Shown piece by piece: positions 35,853 through 45,192 of a DNA stretch of 64,000 nt. The notes under the pieces were generated by a model. That model saw only the letters and a list, made by a program, of their open reading frames with translations, was not told the origin of the DNA and searched no databases. Location of the stretch: NCBI GenBank assembly GCA_016703785.1, contig JADJBM010000032.1, positions 372,001 to 436,000 on the forward strand. Direction: 5' to 3'. Made by a program: the position numbers and the translations under genes. Numbering within the stretch: the stretch's first letter is position 1; each line of letters opens with the position of its first letter. This DNA comes from Betaproteobacteria bacterium (GTDB lineage Bacteria; Pseudomonadota; Gammaproteobacteria; Burkholderiales; Rhodocyclaceae).

Positions 35853-35989
35853 GTTCGTTCGTGTGAGGCCATCCGACGGTGAGGCCAGCGCGAGTATAAT
35901 TGCTATGCGGCCGGACCTTCCGTTTTTGCACTGTCGGCTTTAGCGGACGGGCGGGATCACCGGATTGAACCAACCCCACAGACTAGGTC
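35853..35989. promoter_or_regulatory. Divergent intergenic region with a TATAAT box
   Basis: This 137-base gap separates the leftward sialidase-like gene from the rightward flavoprotein gene, so both should have promoters here. On the plus strand a perfect TATAAT lies at 35895-35900, about 90 bases before the flavoprotein start. The matching -35 position (about 35872, TCCGAC) is a poor TTGACA. The stretch 35926-35942 is locally T-rich. I see no convincing minus-strand boxes and no terminator. Confidence 0.35.
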
Positions 35990-37510
35990 GTGAAAATGAC
36001 AAAGATACTAGGAATCGCAGGCAGTTTGCGTAACGTCAGGCATGGCCGCGGCACCAAGAAGCTGCTCAGCGAGCTGGCGTCGGTCGATTCGGAAGTCCGC
36101 CTGAAGGCGCTGCTCGAGGAGCAGACGCGCCTGATCGTCGAAGACTTCCTCGCGGCGGGGAGGGCTGAGAACAAGCCGTTCGACGAGATCTACAAGGCGT
36201 TGCGCAGCATGTCGGGCGAGCGCGGACTGAGCAATTCGGAGGCGGCTCTGGCCGTGGCCCTCTGGGGTTCGCTCAACGAGGGTGCGGAGATCGACTACCT
36301 GTCGCTCGCCAACCATTTCCCGCCTTCCGGTGCCGTGAACGACGCCGAAGGCATGAAGGCGAAGCTGCGCGCCGCAGACGGCATCATCATTTCGACGCCG
36401 GTCTATTTCGGCGACCGCGGCTCGCTCGTTCAGTCCCTCCTCGACTTCATCGCAGCCGATCCGGGGCTGAGGGCGGACATGGTCGGCAAGATCTACGGCG
36501 GCATTGCCGTTGGCGCCAAGCGCAACGGCGGACAGGAGACCACCCTGCTCTACCAGATGCTCGACATGGTCAACCTCGGTCTGCTCTGCGTCGGCAACTC
36601 GAGCGAGACGACGGCGCAGTATGGCGGCACCGCTGTGGGCGGTGATGTCGGCACCGTGCAGAAGGACGCCTACGGCCTGGAGACGACCATCGGCACCGGC
36701 CGGCGGGTGGCGCGCGTCGCCAAGCTGGGTGCGCTTGGCGCGGGCGGGCAGAAGCTCAAGGACAAGTTCAAGCTGGACCTGTGGCTTCTGCAGCGCGACG
36801 ACGGCGGCAAGGGCCTGGCGTTTTTCCGGGACTGGGCCGACCGCTTCATGCAGCGGCATCCCGACGTCACGGTGCGCCTGTGGGATGTCGCGCATTACGA
36901 GGTCGTCCGCTGCATCGCCTGCGACGTCTGCCCAACCTCCGTTGCCCCGAAGGAAGAATACCGCTGCATCATTACGAAAGCCGACGACTTCTTCGTCCAG
37001 CACCATGCCGACCTGATCCAGGCCGATGCCATCCTCGCCTGCGCCTACAGCCCGGAGGATCGGACCAAGGTCCTTTCCGAATACCAGCAGTTCATCGAGC
37101 GCACCCGCTATCTGCGGCGGGACAACTATGCGTTCAGCGATTTGGTGGTCGCGCCATTCGTCGTCAGCGAGTTGGATGCCCGGCAAAACCTGCACCTGCG
37201 CATGCTGACCTCCCTCGTGCGCCACCACACCATCCTGCACCATCCCCTCGTCGGCATGATCAGCGACGGCAAGCTGCTGAACGCGGCGAAGCTTGAGGCC
37301 AATGCCGATCGCTTCATCGATGCAGCGCAAAAGATGCTCGTGGGACGCTATCTGGAGGGGGGGCGCAACGGCATACTCTACAATCCGGTTGGCTATGAAA
37401 TCAGCGCGGCAAAGACCGGAGACGACGAGAAATCAGGAAGAATTGACGCAGTAGTTAGAAAGTCGCAGGAAGCCATATCTCAAGCGCGAGAAAAGCGCCT
37501 GGTGAAATAG
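35990..37510 (+). CDS. Double flavodoxin/NADPH-dependent FMN reductase-like protein
   Basis: A 506-residue soluble protein. The first domain has the FMN phosphate-loop-like G-I-A-G-S-L-R, a helical insertion (residues about 30-95), then I-I-S-T-P-V-Y-F-G-D-R-G-S-L-V-Q, as in NADPH-dependent FMN reductases. G-T-A-V-G-G-D-V-G-T-V follows. The second domain (from about 265) has R-C-I-A-C-D-V-C-P, a Cys pair, and I-L-A-C-A-Y-S-P-E-D-R-T-K in the place of the T-P-V-Y-F-G loop. Two flavodoxin-like units in tandem are uncommon. Translation starts at GTG 35990 or ATG 35996. A redox partner for the radical SAM enzymes or the oxygenase, or an oxidoreductase of its own, is possible. No substrate is evident. 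Confidence 0.62.
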   Translation: MKMTKILGIAGSLRNVRHGRGTKKLLSELASVDSEVRLKALLEEQTRLIVEDFLAAGRAENKPFDEIYKALRSMSGERGLSNSEAALAVALWGSLNEGAEIDYLSLANHFPPSGAVNDAEGMKAKLRAADGIIISTPVYFGDRGSLVQSLLDFIAADPGLRADMVGKIYGGIAVGAKRNGGQETTLLYQMLDMVNLGLLCVGNSSETTAQYGGTAVGGDVGTVQKDAYGLETTIGTGRRVARVAKLGALGAGGQKLKDKFKLDLWLLQRDDGGKGLAFFRDWADRFMQRHPDVTVRLWDVAHYEVVRCIACDVCPTSVAPKEEYRCIITKADDFFVQHHADLIQADAILACAYSPEDRTKVLSEYQQFIERTRYLRRDNYAFSDLVVAPFVVSELDARQNLHLRMLTSLVRHHTILHHPLVGMISDGKLLNAAKLEANADRFIDAAQKMLVGRYLEGGRNGILYNPVGYEISAAKTGDDEKSGRIDAVVRKSQEAISQAREKRLVK

Positions 37511-37616
37511 CCATTACCAGTCGGGTGCAGGGTTGCTGGCTTGGCGATTTAAGTACGCTTAACCATGCTGAACCGGTGATTGCGTTTTGCTGTGAGAGAT
37601 CTTGCGACAAGGGGCC

Positions 37617-38442
37617 ATGACAACAACAAAGAGAGCGTTTTTCGAGAGTGCAAGCGATTCGCTAATCGCGCTACTTGGCTTGAATAGGCCGATTCGGTTA
37701 TATCGAGCCTTTCTGGCGCGCATCAATTGTATCAAGCGAGTGCGGGTAAATGGCACGGATGTTTCCTTCGATGCGAATGACGAACTGCATTTGCTGCGCG
37801 CCAACTGGCTGGAGACAAAGGAGCCGGAAACCCTGGAGTGGATCAATGGCTTCGGGCAGGGAGAGGTCTTTTATGACGTGGGGGCCAACGTAGGCGTCTT
37901 TAGTCTGTATGCTTCGCTGCATCGTGGTTGCGATGTGTATGCTTTCGAACCGGAAGCGAAAAATTATTCCTGCCTGAACAAGAACATCTTCCTCAATCGT
38001 CTTGGCCGTCGGGTAATAGCACTAAATGTCGGCCTGCACGACGCCACCTCGATCGAATTCCTACAGCTTCACGACCTTGCCAGCGGCGCGGCGCTTCATT
38101 CCGTCGGAGAGGCGATCGACTGGCGCGGCGAACGGTTCGAGGCCAAGTTCGAGCAGGCCGTTCTGGCGTTCAGACTGGATGAAATGATCGAGCTGTTCCG
38201 GATGCCGCAGCCGATCCATATGAAGATCGACGTAGACGGCAACGAATTGAAGGTGATTCGCGGTGCGGCGCGAACCCTTTCGGATCCGCGGTTCAGGTCA
38301 CTTCAAATCGAATTGAAGGAAGGTGATCGCGACCTGATCCAGGCCATCGAGTCCTGCGGTCTGAAGCTCTTCCGGCTCCACCCGTGCCGCCCTGCAAGGC
38401 GAGCATCGGGACTGCTTGAATGCCGTATTCACCCGCGCCTGA
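37617..38442 (+). CDS. FkbM family methyltransferase (frame break near 38385)
   Basis: About 275 residues. SAM-dependent O-methyltransferase of the FkbM family: F-Y-D-V-G-A-N-V-G-V-F-S (SAM loop), A-F-E-P-E-A-K-N-Y (acidic loop), and M-K-I-D-V-D-G-N-E. The frame used runs past the natural end; one frame over, the sequence H-R-D-C-L-N-A-V-F-T-R-A then a stop at 38440-38442 is the usual FkbM tail, so I place the end there. This leaves 5 bases to the convergent methyltransferase. The 5' part is AT-richer than its neighbours. Upstream, 37511-37616 holds only a small TTAAG/CTTAA inverted repeat (37549-37562). Confidence 0.8.
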
Positions 38443-38447
38443 TCTTT

Positions 38448-39332
38448 TCAATTGCCAGCGGGCCGCTGTACCACCGCACGCAGCCACTGCCGGTCGCCGC
38501 CGTAACTCGACATCCCGTAACGCGCGATCTGCTTCGTCGAAGTCCGGCGTCACCAGTGCGATGCCGGTCTTGATCAACTCCTTGAGTGGGCGCAGGGTAT
38601 CCGGCTTCGGTGGACGTGGGCGACGTAGAGCTTGGCGGCTTCCTTGCCGACGGTGCTGACGTCGAGCACCTTGCCGTGGCGGCCGAGCAGGTCTCCCAGG
38701 CTGTTTGCGTTGAAGAAGAGCAAATGTGATTCGAACAGCGACTTGTAGCGATAATCCCGATGCGGCACCTCGACGAACAGCAGGCCGCCGGGACGCAGTC
38801 GTTGCATGAGGCCGCCGACAAAGGCGTGCGGCTGGTCCATGTGCTCCAGCACGTGGGAGAGCACCAGCAGGTCGAAGCGGCGCTCCGCCGGCACGTCCTC
38901 CAGCCGCCGGAAGGCGCCGGCCTCGCCGAAGCGCCGGCGCAGCCCGTCGAACTGGTCGCGGTCCGTTTCCACCGCGATGTAGTCGTGGGCGACGCCGCGC
39001 CGCGCCAGGCCGTCGTGAAAGAGGCCGAGACCGGCGCCGACGTCGAGCACTGAGGGCGTCGCATCGAGGATGCCGAAGCGCTTCAGGTAGTCGACGCGGG
39101 AGAGCGACTGGGCCAGGTAGTAGCGGCGCGTGCTGGGGGTGGACACGGCGACCTCGCCGTCCCAGTAGTGGTCGTAGTAGTCGGCGAGTTCCGCCGGGCT
39201 CGGCTGGGGCTGGGCGAACACCAGTTCGCAGCGCTCGCAGCATGACAGACTCATGCGGCGGAAAATCTCGTGGCTGCCGATGTAGGGGCCGATCGCGGCG
39301 GCTTCGCCGTGGCCGCAGTTCGGGCAGTTCAT
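38448..39332 (-). CDS. Class I SAM methyltransferase with N-terminal zinc module (3' part frame-broken)
   Basis: About 294 residues, read leftward. The N-terminus has C-P-N-C-G-H-G and S-C-C-E-R-C (zinc knuckles), then V-L-D-V-G-A-G-L-G-L-F (SAM loop), V-L-S-H-V-L-E-H-M and V-E-V-P-H-R-D-Y. After K-L-Y-V-A-H-V the frame changes near 38605; the continuation R-P-L-K-E-L-I-K-T-G-I-A-L-V and the closing Y-G-G-D-R-Q-W-L-R-A-V-V in further frames give a natural C-terminus with stop at 38448. It overlaps the cytidylyltransferase by four bases. It is related to sugar methyltransferases; the target is unknown. Confidence 0.77.
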
Positions 39333-40108
39333 CGCCCCGGTGCGGCGTAGCGGGGCAGCAGCGGGTCGCCCTGCATCATGTCGACGACGCAGGCGAGGTC
39401 CTCGGGCGTGTCGACGCTGGCGGTGCGGGCATCGGTCATCACCATGCGCACCTTCTCGCCGTGCTCGAGGATGCGCATCATGTCCACGGACTCGATGATC
39501 TCGAGCGGCGTCGGCGGCAGGGCGTTGAAGTGCAGCAGGTAGTCGCGGCGGAAAGGGATGATGCAGACCTGCTTGAGCATCGGCACCTCAGTCACGCCTT
39601 TCTTGCGCGAGGGCACCGGCTCGCGGGAGAAATAGAGGGCGTCGCTGTTGAGATCCACCACCACCTTGACCTCGTTCGGGTCCTCGAAGTCATCGAGGTT
39701 GTCGATGTGCGCCATCAGGTTTACGACATTCACTGCCGGGTCGGCCGCCATCGGCGCGATGGCCTGGTCGATCATCTCCGGCAGGGTCATGGGCTCGTCG
39801 CCCTGGATCATGACGACGATGTCGGTGCGGCGGCCGGTCTCCTGCTCGATCTTCAGCATGGCCTCCGCCGTGCGGTCGGTGGCGCGCTCGTGGGTGTCGG
39901 CGGTCATGATGCACTTGGCGCCGATGCTGTTGGCGTACTCGCGGACTGTCTCGTCACAGGTGGCGATATACACCTCGTCGAGAGCCTTGCTCATCTTGCA
40001 GCGGTACCAGACGTGGCCGATCATCGGGATGCCGTGGATCGGGGCGAGCGGCTTGCCCGGGAAGCGGCTGGAGGCCATGCGGGCGGGGATGATGCCGATT
40101 GCGTTCAC
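39329..40108 (-). CDS. KdsB-like 3-deoxy-ulosonate cytidylyltransferase
   Basis: A 259-residue CMP-sugar synthase with a clean frame. Seen: I-I-P-A-R-M-A-S-S-R-F-P-G-K-P-L (CTP loop), A-T-C-D-E, D-R-T-A-E-A, V-M-I-Q-G-D-E-P-M and S-V-D-T-P-E-D-L. Against typical KdsB the H-x-S-G-T-D-R region reads H-E-R-A-T-D-R. It lies downstream of an HpcH/HpaI aldolase in the same leftward operon, not with other Kdo genes. I infer that it activates a different 3-deoxy-ulosonic acid made by that aldolase. It is distinct from the NeuA-like enzyme at 6944. Confidence 0.84.
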   Translation of the reverse strand: MNAIGIIPARMASSRFPGKPLAPIHGIPMIGHVWYRCKMSKALDEVYIATCDETVREYANSIGAKCIMTADTHERATDRTAEAMLKIEQETGRRTDIVVMIQGDEPMTLPEMIDQAIAPMAADPAVNVVNLMAHIDNLDDFEDPNEVKVVVDLNSDALYFSREPVPSRKKGVTEVPMLKQVCIIPFRRDYLLHFNALPPTPLEIIESVDMMRILEHGEKVRMVMTDARTASVDTPEDLACVVDMMQGDPLLPRYAAPGR

Positions 40109-40130
40109 TGGAAATTATCTCCGGGAAAAG

Positions 40131-40900
40131 TCATTCTGGCGCGCCGTGCCGGCATTCGGCGAGGCCGCTGCGGCAGGCGGTGTCCAGCATACGGGTGTCA
40201 AGACTGTAGGCGAGAAAGCGGAAGCCGTGGCGACATACCGCGCAGCTGCGCGGCATCGGGCCTCGACCATGCAGTCCGCCCGGTTTGGCCTTGGCGATGC
40301 CGGTCGTGCGCATCCGCTCGATGCCGGCCCTTCAGCCGGGGGTCGTCAAACTGCCCCGGATGCCCATCGAGGCGGAGAGGTCGTAGGGGCCGATGATGTA
40401 GCCGTCGACGCCGGGCGTGTCGAGGATCGCCTCGAGGTTCTCGACTGCGGTGATGTGTTCGACCTGCACAATGACCACGGCTTCCTTGTCGAGCCATGCT
40501 CTATAGTCGGCGAAAGCGGTGCCGTAGCCCTGGGCGCGCGCCAGACCGACGCCGCGACTGCCGCGTGGCGGGTAGTAGACCGAGGCCACGGCCCGCTCGG
40601 CGTCCTCGCGCGAATTCACCATCGGCACGATGACGCCGTGGGCGCCCGCATCCATGACGCGCTTGATCAGGTCGGGTTGTTGCTGGTCGTCGCACCAGAG
40701 GCGCTACGCCGCAGGGCGATGACGCGGATCAGTTCCTCGGCTTCGCGAATGGTGATGACGCTGTGCTCGAGGTCCACCGCCAGCCAGTCGAAGCCGGCGC
40801 GGGACATGATCTCGGCTAGGGCCGGGTGCGCCAAGGTGATCCAGGAGCCGATGCTGAGCTGATTGCCGGCGAGCTTTTGCTTGAGTGTGAGGGAGGCCAT
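40131..40900 (-). CDS. HpcH/HpaI family aldolase (two frame breaks)
   Basis: About 256 residues, the normal family length, in three frames; joins near 40675 and 40325. Seen: M-A-S-L-T-L-K-Q-K-L at the start, D-W-L-A-V-D-L-E-H-S with the catalytic His, G-V-I-V-P-M-V-N, V-V-I-V-Q-V-E-H with the metal-binding Glu, and I-I-G-P-Y-D-L-S-A-S-M-G with the metal-binding Asp. These class II enzymes condense pyruvate with aldehydes to 2-keto-3-deoxy acids. Followed by a CMP-ulosonate synthetase homologue, it could form the carbon skeleton of a 3-deoxy-ulosonic acid without phosphoenolpyruvate. That pathway is inference. Confidence 0.78.
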
Positions 40901-41018
40901 CTGGCGGGGCGCGGTCGGAATGTCAGGCGGGAATTGTAGGGCAATCGCATCCCCTGGCGGAACGGGGTATTCCCTGCGGCAACGGTTAGAATATGCGTTT
41001 TTCGGCGGGTTTAGGCCA
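40901..41018. promoter_or_regulatory. Divergent intergenic region between the aldolase and phosphogluconolactonase-like operons
   Basis: These 118 bases separate two divergent operons and should hold both promoters. On the plus strand, TAGAAT at 40987-40992 is a reasonable -10 box, about 27 bases before the ATG at 41019. No good -35 box stands at the right distance, so an activator may be needed. I see nothing convincing for the minus strand and no palindrome long enough to name as an operator. Confidence 0.3.
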
Positions 41019-41703
41019 ATGGAATCGCCGCGCTGGCATGCATGCCGGTCAGCTGCCGAGGTGCGAGCGCGCGGGCGTCGGTTTGATCGCCGAGGCGGCA
41101 AGGGTGGCGATTGCAGCGCGGGGGCGCGTTTCACCTCGTCCTGGCTGGTGGCGAGCGCCGCGCGGCGTCTATGCTGCGTTGCGCGCGCTCGAAACCGACT
41201 GGAGTGCCTCGCAGATCTGGTTCGAGACGAGCGTTGTCTGGCCGCCGATGATCCGCAGCGAAACAGCCGGATGGCAGGGGAGGTGCTGCTTGATCATGCG
41301 CCGATTCCGCCCGGTCAGGTGCATGTCGTTCGCAGCGAACTGGGCGCGGAGCAGGCCGCGGCGGAGTATTGCGCGATCTTTGCCGGGGAGCCGGAATTCG
41401 ACTTGGTGCTGCCAGGGCTCGGCGAGGATGGGCATGCCGCCAGTTTGTTTCAGGCGGCGAATGGGGCGAGGCGGCGGATGCGCCGGATGTCCTGGCGGTC
41501 CGTGCCGCACCGGAAGCCGCCGGCGGAACGCGTCAGTCTCAGTGCGCGGCGGCTCGGCAGGGCGCGGAGTGTATTGTTCCTCGTTACCGGCGAGGGAGCG
41601 GGCGCCGTCAGTGCCTGGCGCGCTGGCGCTGTTGGCTGCCGCAGCGGTCCGACCGCCGGCCGGCGTGGATGTGCTGGTGGAAAACATTTGCATTGAAGGT
41701 TGA
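41019..41703 (+). CDS. 6-phosphogluconolactonase/sugar-phosphate isomerase-like protein (several frame breaks)
   Basis: About 228 residues. The family identity is clear from pieces in different frames: F-H-L-V-L-A-G-G-E near 41130, D-W-S-A-S-Q-I-W-F followed by D-E-R-C-L-A-A-D-D-P-Q-R-N-S-R-M near 41240, L-G-E-D-G-H-A-A-S-L-F near 41425, and V-D-V-L-V-E-N-I at the end (41703). At least four frame changes are needed. In the housekeeping role it hydrolyses 6-phosphogluconolactone. In this divergent glycan operon, next to a 2-hydroxyacid dehydrogenase, hydrolysis of another sugar lactone or isomerisation of an amino-sugar phosphate is as likely. Confidence 0.7.
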
Positions 41704-41709
41704 AGAATC

Positions 41710-42657
41710 GTGCCGAAAGTACTGATTACCACTTCGTCGTTCAACGTTCGCCGCTGCCGACTCCCTCGCCCGGCTGAGTCAGGCCGGCTATGAAGTCGTG
41801 GCGAATCCGCATGGCAGGAAGCTTACCGAGGACGAAGTCGCGGCATTGCTCGGCGACGATGTAGTCGGCATGGTCGCCGGCACGGAGCCGCTGACACGCC
41901 GTGTTAGTATCCGACGCCCGCAGCCTGAAGGTCGTCTCCCGCTGCGGGATTGACTGATAGCGTCGATCTGGCCGCCGCGCGGGAACCGGCATCGAGGTGA
42001 CGAATACCCCGGATGCGCCGAGCGCCGCCGTGGCGGAACTGACGCTTGGCCTGATGCTCGATCAGTTGCGCAGGATCAGCCAGGCCGACCGGCAGATCCG
42101 CGTCTGGCAATGGAAGCCACCGATGGGCGGCCCGCTTGTAGCGCGGACGGTGGGCATCATCGGCCATGGGCGCATCGGGCGTCGCGTGGCGAAACTTGCG
42201 CAGGCCTTTGGTGCCCGTGTGCTGGCGTCGGATGCGCTAGGCTTCGAGCCCGACGGGATTGCCGAGGCCAACGCGCTGGAGTCGTTGCTGGCGCAGGCAG
42301 ATATTGTCACGCTACACATGCCTTCGCAGAAGAAGGCGGGTATTTTCTTCGATGCGGCGCGCATTGGCCTGATGAAGCGCGGCGCGGTCCTGATCAACAC
42401 GGCACGGGGAGACCTGGTTTGAGGGGCAGGTTGCGCTGGCGCAGGCGATCCGCGACGGGCGCCTTGGCGGCGCGGCGCTCGACACCTACGAGAAAGAGCC
42501 CTACGCAGGGCCGCTCGCCGAACTGCCCCAAGTGGTCCTGACGGCACACATGGGTTCTTACGCTGAAGAGTCGCGCGGCATCATGGAGCGTGAGGCGGCC
42601 GACAATCTCTACAAGGGGCTCGCGCCGCGCGGGCTGGTGGCGGGGAGGGCAGCATGA
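41710..42657 (+). CDS. D-isomer-specific 2-hydroxyacid dehydrogenase (PGDH-like, frame breaks)
   Basis: About 315 residues. An NAD-dependent dehydrogenase of the phosphoglycerate dehydrogenase group. Pieces: start P-K-V-L-I-T-T-S at the GTG 41710; G-Y-E-V-V-A-N-P; the clean middle part from 41997 with T-N-T-P-D-A-P-S-A-A-V-A-E, the NAD loop G-I-I-G-H-G-R-I-G-R, and I-N-T-A-R-G-D-L-V with the catalytic Arg. After a break at 42422 come L-D-T-Y-E-K-E-P and T-A-H-M-G-S-Y-A-E-E with the catalytic Glu and His. Frame breaks lie near 41745, 41905, 41955 and 42420. It may produce a 2-keto acid for the aldolase module, or oxidise a sugar acid. Confidence 0.78.
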
Positions 42658-43591
42658 TGTCAGGCAGCAGGGTTGTGATATTTGGCGGCAGCGGTTTCTC
42701 GGCAGCCATGTTGCGGATGCACTCACCGACGCCGGTTACCGGGTGCGCATCTTCGATCAGGCCGATTCGCCGTACCGGCGAGAAGGCCAGGAGATGGTGG
42801 TCGGCGACATCATGGACCGCGAGGCCGTCGCTCGCGCGGCGCGGCGGCGGACTGCGAGTTCGTTCCACAACTTCGCCGGCATCGCAGACATTGACGAGGC
42901 AAAGGACCGGCCGCTCGACACGGCCAACGCCAATATCGTCGGCAACCTGCATGCCCTCGAGGCGGCGCGCGCCGCCGGGGCGAAGCGCTTCGTCTTTGCC
43001 AGCACGGTCTCATGCGTATTGGAATCCGGCTTGTTCTACCGCGCCAGCAAGCAGGCGGCGGAACGCTTCGTCGAGGCCTATTTCGAGCGCTACGGACTGC
43101 CCTTTCGGTGCTGCGCTACGGTTCCTCTATGGCCGGCGCGCCGACCAGCGCAACGGCATCTACCGCCTGCTCAAACAGGCCTCGAGCAGCGCGCCATCGC
43201 CTACCAGGGCAGCGCCGACGCGATGCGCGAGTACATCCATGTCCGCGACGCGGCGCGCCTGAGCGTGCGGATCCTCGCCGACGAGTACGCCAACCGCCAC
43301 CTCATCCTGACGGGCCAGGAGCGCATGCCGGTGAAAAACCTGATGCGCATGGTCTCGGAAATGGTTCCGGGCGGCGTCGAGATGTCGTTCGGCGGCAAGC
43401 AGGACGAAGGCCACTATGTCATGACACCCTACGCCTTCCATCCCAAGGTCGGCCACAAGCTGGTGGCGAACGACTATGTCGATCTCGGCCAGGGGCTGCT
43501 CGATTGCCTGGCAGAGCTGCATGAGCGCCGCGCCAGCGGCGCGCATGCGGAGGGCGACTGGCTGGTTTCCGACCGACCCTCGAAGGTATGA
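42654..43591 (+). CDS. NAD-dependent epimerase/dehydratase (frame breaks near 42700 and 43115)
   Basis: About 312 residues. An extended SDR with F-G-G-S-G-F (cofactor loop, interrupted at about 42700 and resuming with S-H-V-A-D-A-L-T-D-A-G-Y-R-V), F-H-N-F-A-G-I-A-D-I-D, F-A-S-T-V-S, the catalytic Y-R-A-S-K-Q-A-A-E, then after a break near 43115 R-L-L-K-Q-A and Y-I-H-V-R-D-A-A-R-L. The C-terminal half from 43200 is clean. It begins four bases inside the dehydrogenase end and overlaps the HAD gene by four bases. The substrate is a nucleotide sugar of unknown kind. Confidence 0.75.
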
Positions 43592-44270
43592 GCACGCTGC
43601 GCTTCGATGCAATCGTTTTCGATTTCGACGGCGTTCTGGCCGAATCGGTGGATGTCAAGACGCGCGCCTTCGCCTCGCTCTACGAAACCTACGGGGCCGA
43701 TGTCGTGAAGCAGGTTGTCGCCTGGCACCTCGCCCACGGCGGCGTGTCGCGCTACGAGAAGTTCCGCCATTTTCATCAGGCCTTTCGGCCGCACGCTGGC
43801 GCCGGCGGAGGAGGCCGAACTGGGCGAGCGTTTCTCCGCCCTGGTGGAAGAAGCGGTGATCGCCGCTGCCTGGGTGCCGGGCGCCCGCGAATTCCTGGAA
43901 GATTGGCATGCGCGGCTGCCTGTTTCTACGTTGCCTCCGGCACGCCGGAGGCGGAACTGGTCCGCATCATCGAGCGCCGCGGTATGACGCGCTATTTCGC
44001 CGGCGCGGGCTGGCGCGCCGCGCAAAAAGGGCGCGATTCTGCGGGATTTTCTCGGCCGCAGCGGAGTGCCGCCCGTGTGCATGCTGATGGTGGGCGACGC
44101 CATGACCGACTTCGACGGTGCCGCCGAGTCAGGCGTACCCTTTCTCGGCATTGCCCCGGCCGGAGCGAATCCGTTTCCCTGGCGTTCCTGGGTGCTGTCT
44201 GGACCTGACCGGTTTCGCCGCCTTCCTGCAAGAAGCGACACCGGTTCTTTCCGAGGCCGCCAGACCATGA
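43588..44270 (+). CDS. HAD-superfamily sugar phosphatase (several frame breaks)
   Basis: About 225 residues. A HAD hydrolase: motif I is V-F-D-F-D-G-V-L-A-E-S-V-D-V-K near the N-terminus, and the late Mg2+-binding motif is V-G-D-A-M-T-D-F-D-G-A near 44095. Between them the sequence passes through three frames (breaks about 43790, 43925, 44030), and the end F-A-A-F-L-Q-E-A-T-P-V in another frame gives the stop at 44268-44270. It overlaps the next methyltransferase by four bases there. In an operon with an aldolase and CMP-ulosonate synthetase set, dephosphorylation of a ulosonic acid 8- or 9-phosphate is plausible. Specificity cannot be read. Confidence 0.75.
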
Positions 44271-45192
44271 GCCTGCCGACCCGATGCCCCCTCTGCGCCG
44301 CCGCCAGCGACCGGCTGTCGGTGGTGACACCCCACGTCTATGGCGACCGCGGCGGCCGCGCCTTTTTCCGCTGCGGCGCCTGCGATGCGATCTTCCTGCA
44401 TCCCGGCCTGTCGCCGGAGGAGGAACGGAAGTTCTACGCAGCCGAATTCGAAGGCTTCATGAGCGGACGCTCCGGCGATGCAGGCGGGTGGACGCAGCCG
44501 GAGCGGCACATCGCCGCCAACCAGACGACCGTGGTGCGTCGGATGCGTTACTGAAGGAAGTGCTGCCGACCCGCGGCCGTGTGCTCGAGGTCGGCTGTTC
44601 CTCCGGTTTCATGCTGTATCCGCTGATGGAAGCCGGCTACGACTGTGTCGGCATCGAGCCCTCTGGCGTTTTTCGCGACTACCTGCGGGCGCGCGGCGTC
44701 GCCTGCCAGGATTCGGTCGACGCCCTGCGTGCGACGGCGCCGACCGACGGCGGCTTCGACGCCATCATGCATTTCTTCGTCCTCGAACACGTCGCCGACC
44801 CCGAGGGCTTTCTGCGCAGCCAACTGGCCCTGCTGCGTCCGGGCGGTGTGCTGGTGCGAAGTGCCGAACGCCGCGGATCCCTCGTCACGGTGTATGACAT
44901 CCCAGCCTTCGAGCGGTTCTACTGGTCGGTGGCGCACCACTGGTATTTCACCGAGACGTCGCTGGGCCATCTGCTCGGGCGCGGCTCGGCTGCGCCTGGG
45001 AATTGCGCCGGGACCAGCGCTACGATCTGTCCAACCATATGGTCTGGGCACGCGACGGCAAGCCGGGCGGCATGGGCCGCTTTACGCCGCAACTCGGCGC
45101 TGAGGTCGAGGATGCCTACCGGCAGGCCCCTGATCCGCTCCGGCCATTGCGACACGCTGGGGGCGGTGTTGAAGAAGGAAGGAAAGCAACGA
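44267..45192 (+). CDS. Class I SAM methyltransferase with N-terminal zinc module (frame breaks; stop mutated)
   Basis: About 305 residues. N-terminal C-P-L-C-A-A and C-G-A-C-D-A zinc knuckles, break at about 44545, then V-L-E-V-G-C-S-S-G-F-M-L (SAM loop), F-F-V-L-E-H-V-A-D-P and L-L-R-P-G-G-V-L-V. Further breaks near 44870, 44995 and 45130. The frame that ends the protein reads G-A-V-L-K-K-E-G-K-Q and then CGA at 45190-45192. A T instead of C at 45190 would give TGA and at the same time an ATG for the next gene, the same ATGA coupling seen throughout the locus. It resembles the minus-strand methyltransferase at 38448-39332. Confidence 0.72.

Noticed and set aside
39329..40108. KdsB of the normal LPS core pathway
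   Set aside because: No kdsA, kdsC, waaA or lpx genes are near; it shares an operon with an HpcH/HpaI aldolase and a methyltransferase. The assignment stays open until the genome is checked.
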